Shown: one piece after another, positions 52,733 to 60,349 of the stretch
How positions within the stretch are numbered: the stretch's first letter is position 1
Layout of the letters: each line of letters begins with the position of its first letter
Assembly: GCA_022652985.1 (NCBI GenBank)
Contig: JALCRY010000002.1
Span: 49,185 to 113,184, forward strand
Direction: 5' to 3'
Length of the DNA stretch: 64,000 nucleotides
From: Eubacteriaceae bacterium
Lineage (GTDB): Bacteria > Bacillota > Clostridia > Peptostreptococcales > Anaerovoracaceae
Program-made: the position numbers and the translations under genes
Notes under the pieces: generated by a model
What the model was told of the DNA's origin: nothing
Seen by the model: the letters and a program-made list of their open reading frames with translations, nothing else
The model's database searches: none

Positions 52733-54649
52733 CTAAAATAAATTTCTTCTATATATGCTGTAAAGCTCCTGAAGCTCTTCTATCATTTGCTGCATATCGA
52801 GCTGCAGCTCAGATGCTCTTTCAAATTCGCCCGAATGGAGAGCTACGCTTATCTTCGAGAGAAGGCACTGATTGTTAAGCGTATCCTGTCCGAGCTTTTT
52901 CCTGATCGAATCGATCTTCGCCCAGTAAGTGACGTCATAATCAACACAGTCCGCATCGTTGTGCGCCTTCACCGTTTTCCTGATCAGGTTCCTGGTGTTC
53001 GGCATGATCCTCTCGAGCAGGTCCGTCTGCCACTTGTTCAGCGTGGCGATGCGGTAAGACTCAAGCGAAATCTCGGTCATTACGTCTCCCCTCATCAGGA
53101 CTTTGGTCTTCTCCGGGAAATCATCAAACGCGCAAAGATTCTCGAAAACTGTGCGCGGCGCTCTGCCGAAAAGATGATCTCTCTCAGCGGCGTCATATTC
53201 AGTGAATACGTTCCTCTCGCTTCTGTATGCTCTGTCGGTGTCGAGATAGAAATCCTCTTCTCCGACATTTTTGGAAATCGATTTCTCCAGCTCAGCCGAT
53301 GTCTTCTCAGCCGACAGAGCCGCATCGATGCCGTCCAGCATAGCCATATACGAAGCTGCCAGAACTATATATGTGTCGCTGTGCGCATTAGGCGATCTGA
53401 GTTCGAATCTTGTCGCCAGCGGATTGTTCACATCTCTGACAACGCCAGCCAGCACCGTCCTGTTTCTGGACGGACTTGTTTTGGATATGCCGAGCGAAGT
53501 AACTGCTGATACCGGTGCTTCGTAGCCCGGTTTCAGTCTGTTGAACGCATCGTTTGTCGCCGATACGAACGGATTGATGACTTCGTAATTGTTCAGAAGT
53601 CCCATGATAGCGCCGTATCCGATAGGGCTCAGATAATCCTGTGTCAGGTCCTTCGGACTGAACAGGCTGGCATGTCTTCCGTCCTTCAGCGTAACAGCCA
53701 CGCCGAGATGCGTATGCTCGCCGCTTCCCGCGACGCCTTCGATAGGCTTTGCCCTGTATGTGACATCCAGTCCGTACATCCTGAATACATCTCTTACGAC
53801 ATACTTGACCTGATTCTCATTGTCTGCGGCCTGTATCGCATTCGTATATTTCCAGTCGATCTCGAGCTGCTCCATTACGTGATCGTAATGTCCCGTTTTC
53901 TCAAGGTGCGCCTTCACGCCGCCGACTTCCTTATGCCCCATCTCCACGCCGAAGCCGTAATGGTTCAGCATGATGAGCGCGTCTTCCAGTGACGATCTGA
54001 CTGCTCCTATCGTTCTCTTCCAGTACTGCTCCTTCAGTGTCTGCGCCGTCGAAAGCTGTTCTGACGACACTTCCTCATCCGGTGTTTTGACCCAGAATTC
54101 GAGCTCCGTAGCGCTTGTGATATCTATTGAAGCAATATCGTCCACGCTGTCAAATGACAGATTCTCGAAGACATACGGATGATCCTTCATGAGCTGCATG
54201 AGGTCTTTTTTGAAAACATCTATACTGTTCCGCAGAATAGTCCTTACGCCGACTTTCTCCGTCTTGTTATGCACGAGCACCGAAGGTATCCTCAGCGTTC
54301 CTACAGGCAGTTTTGTCGCGTAATCTATATTTTTGAGATTGTGATCCACATACCAGTTATATCCGGCATCCGGAATAATATCCACTCTGGCGTCGTTGAG
54401 CTCAGCTATTTTCGGCAGGATCGCGGACGATCCGTCCGTCTGCACTCCATGGCCCATGATCTCCTGGAAATCATGGAGGAATGTCTCCGCAGGTATCTTC
54501 TCGTCTGTATCATGCCCCCCGATATCCACTCCCACGAGTGAAACAAATCTTACCTCTGGATGCTCCCCGAGCACCTTTTTCACACTCTCCTCGTCATGTT
54601 CTTCGGGGGGAATGCAGAACAACATTTTGTCTAAGTCGAAGTCAAACAT
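52733..54649 (-). CDS. glnA: Glutamine synthetase, long (about 640 aa) form
   Basis: This enzyme makes glutamine from glutamate and ammonia. The 638-aa protein has the GS catalytic landmarks: the Glu ligands in SATELEFW and VEMGHKEVGG, the loop GEHTHLGVAV (substituting for NGSGMH), and the Arg-rich NRTVLAGVV and FELRSPNAHSDTYIVLAA. It is far longer than the 440-470-aa class I enzymes, with extra N- and C-terminal regions (a helical tail of about 150 residues). This matches a long form seen in some clostridia. It lies between the UPF0182 gene (38 bp) and serS, with AAAGGACAAAG before the ATG. Confidence 0.88.
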   Translation of the reverse strand: MFDFDLDKMLFCIPPEEHDEESVKKVLGEHPEVRFVSLVGVDIGGHDTDEKIPAETFLHDFQEIMGHGVQTDGSSAILPKIAELNDARVDIIPDAGYNWYVDHNLKNIDYATKLPVGTLRIPSVLVHNKTEKVGVRTILRNSIDVFKKDLMQLMKDHPYVFENLSFDSVDDIASIDITSATELEFWVKTPDEEVSSEQLSTAQTLKEQYWKRTIGAVRSSLEDALIMLNHYGFGVEMGHKEVGGVKAHLEKTGHYDHVMEQLEIDWKYTNAIQAADNENQVKYVVRDVFRMYGLDVTYRAKPIEGVAGSGEHTHLGVAVTLKDGRHASLFSPKDLTQDYLSPIGYGAIMGLLNNYEVINPFVSATNDAFNRLKPGYEAPVSAVTSLGISKTSPSRNRTVLAGVVRDVNNPLATRFELRSPNAHSDTYIVLAASYMAMLDGIDAALSAEKTSAELEKSISKNVGEEDFYLDTDRAYRSERNVFTEYDAAERDHLFGRAPRTVFENLCAFDDFPEKTKVLMRGDVMTEISLESYRIATLNKWQTDLLERIMPNTRNLIRKTVKAHNDADCVDYDVTYWAKIDSIRKKLGQDTLNNQCLLSKISVALHSGEFERASELQLDMQQMIEELQELYSIYRRNLF

Positions 54650-54687
54650 ACTTCTTTGTCCTTTCTTGATGTGTAATTATTTTATCT

Positions 54688-57600
54688 CTATCCCAGTTTA
54701 TCCAGCATCTTCTTGAGCTTCTTCATGTACTTGCCGTAATCAGCCCAATTGCCTGATTTGGCAGCCGACTGAGCTTTGTCGTAATAATCCTGAGCGCTCT
54801 GGATGATCTCCGCTCTCGTCATCGCCTTGCTGCTTGAAGCAGTGGACGCCTTGCCGCTGTCGCTGCTGGCCGTACCCGCTCCGTCGCCGAACAGCGATTC
54901 GAGCGCCGCGCCGAGCGTTGACTCATACGCGATCTGATCGTGATAAGCAACAACGACTCTCTTGACCTCAGGTATCGACGAATTCGTAGCTTCAAGGTAG
55001 ATAGGTTCTACGTAAAGCAGCGAATCATTGATAGGCACCACGAACAGATTGCCCCTGCTGTAAGTGGACCCCGATGAATTCCAGAGGGAGAATTCCTTGG
55101 ATATCTCGGTGCTCTGGTCTATCTGAGCTTCTATCTGCATCGGCCCGTAAACGACCTTGTCTTTCGGCAGTTTGTACAAGACAAGCTGCCCGTAATTCTT
55201 GCCGTCGTTCCGCGCTATCAGAAGGCCCGTAAGGTTCTTTTTGTCCTTCGGCGTATACGGTATCGAGTTTACGAATTCGACCGAATCCTCATCTTTGCCC
55301 GGAAGGCTCAGCGTGTAGTAATTAGGCTCCATCTCCTGCTCGTCCGTGCCGTATATCTCATCCGAAATAGCCCACATATCCTCTTTCTGATAGAATACCT
55401 TGACGTCGTTCATGTGATATTTCTCATAAACTCTCGCCTGTATATCAAACAGTGTATTCGGATATCTGATGTGAGCCTGCAGTGCAGCCGGCATCTCATT
55501 GAAATCCTTGAACAGCTTTGGATATATCTTCTTGTATGTCTGCGCGATCGGATCCGTCGAATCGATGATGTAATAATCCGTATCGCCGCTGTATGCGTCA
55601 ATGACCACCTTGATCGAGTTTCTGATGTAATTCGTCGATGTGCCCGTCGAGTAAGGCTCCGAATACGGATAATTGCTCGACTGCGTGTACGCGTCGATGA
55701 TCCAGTAAAGTTTTCCTTTCACTGTGACCATATACGGGTCCTTGTCGTATCTCAGATACGGCATGATCGTCTGTACTCTCTTCTTGATGTTCCTGTTGAT
55801 GACGATCTTCGACTGGCTGTCGATGTTCGACGACACCAGAAGCTTGAGACTGTGCTCTCTCATGGCAAACAGCAGTCTGTTCAGCGGAGTCATATTGATG
55901 CCCGCAGAACCTTCATAACGCGTGTACTTATTTGCATCGCCGTCAGGATAATTAAATTCATCCTCGTCCGTGCCGACCACCAGATAATCATTCGTCATCT
56001 GACCGAAGTAAACTTCAGGTCTTGTGATCTTGAATATGTCGATATCAGAAACAGGCGGAATATCCTGAAGCAGCATATCAGGCTGTCCGGAAGCCGTGAT
56101 CTTGTCGACTCTCGAAATCGTCAGTCCGTATCCGTGCGTATACTTCAGATGCTTGTTCAGCCAGGTGTCCGAAATTTTGTTTTCATTTATTTCACGCGGA
56201 GACAGGAAAACCTGAGTCTTCTTGCCGTTGATAACATATCTGTCTACATCTATATCGGCAAAGTCATAATACTGTCTGATACTCTGTGTCTGGTTGTAGA
56301 ATTTCTCCGCCGGTTTATAGTCATTGATCCTAATATTCTGTATCGTCTGATCGTTGGCCTTTATATCGGCGGCGGTCAGCGTCCCGGTCGCCGAGAAAGA
56401 TTTAATATCTACATTATTCAGTCCGTACGCGGCCTGCGTAAATTCGATGTTCCTTTCGAGATACTTGCTCTCCTTCGATATTTCGTCAGGAGATACGACA
56501 AAGTTCTGGAAAATAGCCGCAGCGCCTACGCCAACGAGTCCCACACATATCATTATTACTGGAATAGTGAGTATCTGTCTCGGCTTTTTCTTCACGATGC
56601 CGTAGATAACACCGAGTGCGCCGACAAACGAAAGCACCATCAGTACCCTGTAAACATTCAGAGTAATATGTACATCTGTCCACCCTGCCCCGTAAACAGC
56701 ACCCGTGTGAGCGCTGAGCAGAGTATACGATTTAAGCAGGAAATGGATCCCCAGCATGATAAAGAATATCACGCCGACAATGATGAGCTGCTTTCTGGCA
56801 ACTTCAAACAGTTCCTTGAACTCATCCTCGCCCATCGTCGATCTTTCACGCGCTTTTTTAGCCGCCGGCTTAGCCTTCGGATTATTTCCGAACGGATTGA
56901 ATGTGCCGTTGAACGCGCCGCTGAACATATCGCCGACATTGCCGAACTTGCCGCCTGCACCGTGAGAGTGATTGAACGGATTGTCGTCCTTCATGTTCTG
57001 TGTGAACGGATCTTCGCTCTTCTCTCTGTCAAAGTCGCTGAAATCAGCCCCGGCATTCTCGCCCGGTTTGTATTCGCTGATTTTCGGTCCCTTGTCATTC
57101 ATCAGCATCAGGTAATAAATAAGCGTCATAATAATGAACACTACCAGAACAACGATAATGAGTGAAACGACTTCAGATATGAAATCCAGCCTGAATACAT
57201 AGAACGAAATATCATGCCCGAACATAGGATCGGTCTTGCTGAAACTCGTACTGTTGCTGAACTGCAGCATCTTGAACCACAGCTGTGAAGCCGCGAAATA
57301 TGTAATGATCACACCGAATATCGCCGCCAGTCCCCACGAAATGAGGTTTATCTTCTTTGTCGTTTCGAAGTCTGTCGTCGCGATGCTCCTGTAGTAATTC
57401 CGCCTCATATGCTTGAAGTAGATGTACGACAGGCCCGTCATCAGGATAAATGTCGGCACTCCTATTTCCAGGATCGTTACCAGCTTTTTGAGGAACACGC
57501 TCAGATATCCAAGCTCATTGAACCACAGCAGATCCGTAAAGAATGTGACCAGACTGATAAACAGAAGTATCACAACTACAACAATGAGCGCGATGATCTT

Positions 57601-57711
57601 CCCGCTCAGTTTTTTCTTATCCTTCTTCGGCTTTTTCTCCTTAACCTTCTTTTCCTTCTTCGGCTTATCCTTTTTTCCGAACTGGAAAACATTGCCTTTA
57701 TTATTGTCCAC
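54688..57711 (-). CDS. UPF0182 family large membrane protein
   Basis: The 1007-aa protein belongs to UPF0182 (COG1615), large membrane proteins of unknown function found in actinobacteria and firmicutes. It starts with a Lys-rich cytoplasmic segment (KKDKPKKEKKVKEKKPKKDKKK) and has about seven helices in the first 400 residues. A large extracellular region follows, with LNKHLKYTHGYGLTISRVD, PEVYFGQMTNDYLVVGT and WIIDAYTQSSNYPYSEP, typical of the family. An acidic, Gly/Asn-rich linker (about 215-285) interrupts the helices. Start codon GTG at 57711 with AGGAGG nine bases upstream. It is in the same operon as the zinc-ribbon protein and glnA. Confidence 0.92.
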   Translation of the reverse strand: MDNNKGNVFQFGKKDKPKKEKKVKEKKPKKDKKKLSGKIIALIVVVVILLFISLVTFFTDLLWFNELGYLSVFLKKLVTILEIGVPTFILMTGLSYIYFKHMRRNYYRSIATTDFETTKKINLISWGLAAIFGVIITYFAASQLWFKMLQFSNSTSFSKTDPMFGHDISFYVFRLDFISEVVSLIIVVLVVFIIMTLIYYLMLMNDKGPKISEYKPGENAGADFSDFDREKSEDPFTQNMKDDNPFNHSHGAGGKFGNVGDMFSGAFNGTFNPFGNNPKAKPAAKKARERSTMGEDEFKELFEVARKQLIIVGVIFFIMLGIHFLLKSYTLLSAHTGAVYGAGWTDVHITLNVYRVLMVLSFVGALGVIYGIVKKKPRQILTIPVIMICVGLVGVGAAAIFQNFVVSPDEISKESKYLERNIEFTQAAYGLNNVDIKSFSATGTLTAADIKANDQTIQNIRINDYKPAEKFYNQTQSIRQYYDFADIDVDRYVINGKKTQVFLSPREINENKISDTWLNKHLKYTHGYGLTISRVDKITASGQPDMLLQDIPPVSDIDIFKITRPEVYFGQMTNDYLVVGTDEDEFNYPDGDANKYTRYEGSAGINMTPLNRLLFAMREHSLKLLVSSNIDSQSKIVINRNIKKRVQTIMPYLRYDKDPYMVTVKGKLYWIIDAYTQSSNYPYSEPYSTGTSTNYIRNSIKVVIDAYSGDTDYYIIDSTDPIAQTYKKIYPKLFKDFNEMPAALQAHIRYPNTLFDIQARVYEKYHMNDVKVFYQKEDMWAISDEIYGTDEQEMEPNYYTLSLPGKDEDSVEFVNSIPYTPKDKKNLTGLLIARNDGKNYGQLVLYKLPKDKVVYGPMQIEAQIDQSTEISKEFSLWNSSGSTYSRGNLFVVPINDSLLYVEPIYLEATNSSIPEVKRVVVAYHDQIAYESTLGAALESLFGDGAGTASSDSGKASTASSSKAMTRAEIIQSAQDYYDKAQSAAKSGNWADYGKYMKKLKKMLDKLG

Positions 57712-57737
57712 TTAAATCTTCCTCCTGTCGCAACACA

Positions 57738-59660
57738 CTATATCCTCTCTATCATTGCCGTAACGGTCTGCGTTTGTGTGCTCGATGTATCGTCTCCTCT
57801 GATCATCATAACTATCTTGTCCGCCATGCTGTCCATCTTCACAGCGATACTGCTGTCAGGCGCAAGGAATCTGATCCCCAGAAACGCGAGTTCCGCTAAT
57901 ATAACTACTATCAAAATTCCTACGACGATCTTGCCTGCCCGGCCTCCGCGATGATCTTCTTCATCATCGTCGTCGTATTCTTCATTATCAACTTTTGTTT
58001 TTTCAGCTTCCGGCTCTTCGGCCGTTTCATCTGCGGGTTCTTCTGTCTTCGCAGGTCCTTCAGTTTCTCCGGCTTCCTGAGGTTCAGCTTCCGCCGGCTG
58101 AGGTTCTTCTTTGGTTTCCGTCTCCGGTTCTCCGGACTCTGCCTCTTCAGCCGCTTCGTCTTCAGCAGGTCCCGGTTCTTCGGTCTCTTCCGGTCCTTCT
58201 TCTTCGTCCGGTTCCGGTTCTCCGGTCTCCTCCGGCTCCTCTTCCTCATCCGGTTCCGGCTCTTCGGTCTCCTCCGGCTCCTCTTCTTCGTCGAGCTCCG
58301 GTTCTTCGATTTCCTCCGGCTCCTCACCTTCATCCGGTTCCGCCGTCTCAGCCTCTTCAGACTCTTCATCTTCGTCGAACTCCGGTTCGTCATCGTCAGT
58401 GATCACCTGATCCGGCTGCATAGCCGCAAAGGAAGTATCCGTCGATGCTTCGGAAATCGTTTCCGAAATACTCTTATTAGGGAACAGTTCCAATCCGGCC
58501 GCTGCAGCAATACCCGCACTTTCGATACCCGCAAACTCCTCCCGGACTTTTTCGTCCGGCTCTTTTTTGTCAAGACCGAGTTCCGCATCCATATCATCGG
58601 CAAAGAACACAGCTCTCGCACGTTCCATTTCCTTCACATGCTCCGGCTTATCCGCCCCGTCTTCCTGACCGGCCGCTGCAGCTGCGCCTTCGCCGTCCGA
58701 AACGGAAACAACACTCTGCTCGAATTCCTTGTCGTCTATAACAGTGCGTCCATTACTGAATTTTTCATATTCCCTGTCAAGGAGCTTCTGAAACTCCTCG
58801 TTTTTCTTATTGAACGTATAAAACTTGTCAATATTGCCGTCGGCCTTCTCGGATGCCCGCATATCACTGAACAAGGCTTCTTCAAGCTCTTTGCCTCTGA
58901 TGATATCTTCCGGCTCATCCGCCGCTGCTTCCGCAGCATCTCCGGCTTCTTTTTCCGCCGCTTCTTTTTCAGCTGCTGCTTTGACTGCTTCAGCTTTCGC
59001 AGTCTCTTCGGCTTTTTTAGCAGCCTCTGCTTTTGCTGCCTCTGCAGCTTCTTTTTCCGCCGCCGCCCTGTCAGCAGCTTCTTTTTCCGCCGCCTCTGCA
59101 GCTCTGCGCTCCGCCTCGATCTTGGCCTTGGCCTCGATTTCCAGCCTGCGCTGTATTTCCTCTTCCTCGGCTCTGCGTCTCTCTTTTTCAGCTTCGGCCT
59201 CCGCTGCGGCACGTTTTTCCGCTGCGGCGCGTTCTTCTGCTTCTATATCTTCCGCAGCTTTTCGCTGCTGTGCATCGGCCTCTTCTTCAGCCGCCCTGGC
59301 CGCAGCTCCCGCTCTTTCCGCCGCTTCTCTCTCCAGCCTGATCGTCTCGTCGCTTTTGAATCCCCGGAATTCCTCTTTTTCTTTCAGATACGGTGCGAAT
59401 GCCACTTCATCTTTACCCGGTTTTCCGCGAAATTCACTTTTATCTGTCTGCCAATCGAATTCCACCGACTTTTTTGTCGGTTCCCCGGGCTTTTCTTCTT
59501 CAGGAGTTTCTTTGTCATGCTCCGGGAATTGATGGACGTTCCAGCTGAATTCATCCGCCGGCGTCTTTTCAGGCTCTTCTGTGCGCCTGATCATAGCTCC
59601 GCAATTTTCACAGAACTTGTCACCTTCGTATACTTCATGTCCGCAATTTCTGCAATACAT
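57738..59660 (-). CDS. Zinc-ribbon, Ala/Glu-rich coiled-coil membrane protein
   Basis: The 640-aa protein starts with a zinc ribbon (Cys3, Cys6, Cys17, Cys20; YCRNCGHEVYEGDKFCENCG). A long Ala/Glu/Lys/Arg coiled coil (about 100-245) and a Glu/Pro low-complexity tract (about 430-570, built of EEPEETEEPEPDE-type repeats) follow, then one membrane helix (about 596-618) and a short tail. I used the ATG at 59660, eight bases after GGGG; a GTG two codons earlier is possible. Such proteins are often membrane-bound scaffolds, but no function is known. The purine/pyrimidine bias opens long frames on the other strand, which I discount. Confidence 0.75.
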   Translation of the reverse strand: MYCRNCGHEVYEGDKFCENCGAMIRRTEEPEKTPADEFSWNVHQFPEHDKETPEEEKPGEPTKKSVEFDWQTDKSEFRGKPGKDEVAFAPYLKEKEEFRGFKSDETIRLEREAAERAGAAARAAEEEADAQQRKAAEDIEAEERAAAEKRAAAEAEAEKERRRAEEEEIQRRLEIEAKAKIEAERRAAEAAEKEAADRAAAEKEAAEAAKAEAAKKAEETAKAEAVKAAAEKEAAEKEAGDAAEAAADEPEDIIRGKELEEALFSDMRASEKADGNIDKFYTFNKKNEEFQKLLDREYEKFSNGRTVIDDKEFEQSVVSVSDGEGAAAAAGQEDGADKPEHVKEMERARAVFFADDMDAELGLDKKEPDEKVREEFAGIESAGIAAAAGLELFPNKSISETISEASTDTSFAAMQPDQVITDDDEPEFDEDEESEEAETAEPDEGEEPEEIEEPELDEEEEPEETEEPEPDEEEEPEETGEPEPDEEEGPEETEEPGPAEDEAAEEAESGEPETETKEEPQPAEAEPQEAGETEGPAKTEEPADETAEEPEAEKTKVDNEEYDDDDEEDHRGGRAGKIVVGILIVVILAELAFLGIRFLAPDSSIAVKMDSMADKIVMMIRGDDTSSTQTQTVTAMIERI

Positions 59661-59675
59661 AAACACTGCCCCTTA

Positions 59676-60122
59676 TCAGTTTTTGATGAGCGCTTCGAGT
59701 TCCTCCTTGGAGTATACTCTTCCGCTTTTGCCTACATTATACATACGGCTGCGCTTTTCGCGCGCCTTTTCCTCTTCCATCTCTTCCGAACGGCGCGCGT
59801 CTTCCGCCGCTTTCGCCGCCAGTTCCTCGATCGACAGCCCCTCAGCTGAGTCCCCGCAGGTTTCTGCCGGTACTGCCTCTGTCTCCTCTGTCTCAGACTC
59901 CGCTGCCAAAGCCGTTTCCGCTGCCGCTTCTTCAGGAGCGGCCTGCACCTTCGGTTCGGCTGCACCCTCTGCCATACGCCGGTCTATGCTCTTGAGAGTA
60001 CGCGTCTGTATATTTGTCTTATGATTGTACACTATAAGTATGATCACAACAAAAAGCACCAGAACAGCAAGCGCTGCGGCGATAAATACTGGGTCTTTCA
60101 TGATTTCAGCAAGTCGATACAT
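59676..60122 (-). CDS. Small single-helix membrane protein, unknown
   Basis: The 148-aa protein has one N-terminal helix (about 12-32, FIAAALAVLVLFVVIILIVY). An Ala/Glu-rich segment follows, and a C-terminal motif GKSGRVYSKEELEALIKN resembles short conserved ends of bacterial scaffold proteins. I placed the start at 60122 (AGGGAAGGAACTC upstream). The frame is open 61 codons further, but those fall in a region without protein-like composition. It leads the operon with the zinc-ribbon and UPF0182 genes, so the three probably act at the same membrane structure. Confidence 0.65.
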   Translation of the reverse strand: MYRLAEIMKDPVFIAAALAVLVLFVVIILIVYNHKTNIQTRTLKSIDRRMAEGAAEPKVQAAPEEAAAETALAAESETEETEAVPAETCGDSAEGLSIEELAAKAAEDARRSEEMEEEKAREKRSRMYNVGKSGRVYSKEELEALIKN

Positions 60123-60349
60123 CCTCGAGTTCCTTCCCTCTCCAAGCCTAATACTCCCGGCTGTGAATAAACATATACCATTATACAATATATTCGCACG
60201 CTCGTCCATTGCAGCGGTTTGATTTACTGACGTTTTTTTGTACATCCTCCGCGGCACCGCGAATGTCAATGTCATCGCCAAAGAAATATCCCGAAGCAGC
60301 CTCACCGGTCTGCTCCGGGATCAAAATCGGTTTCTTGTCAGTGGACCGA

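Noticed and set aside
55414..57165. A 583-codon plus-strand open frame opposite the UPF0182 gene
   Set aside because: Antisense shadow of a conserved protein; composition dominated by Arg, Ile and Val without motifs.
57951..59849. A 632-codon Phe/Ser/Arg-rich plus-strand open frame opposite the zinc-ribbon gene
   Set aside because: It arises from the GAA/GAG/GCx bias of the Glu/Ala-rich protein on the other strand.
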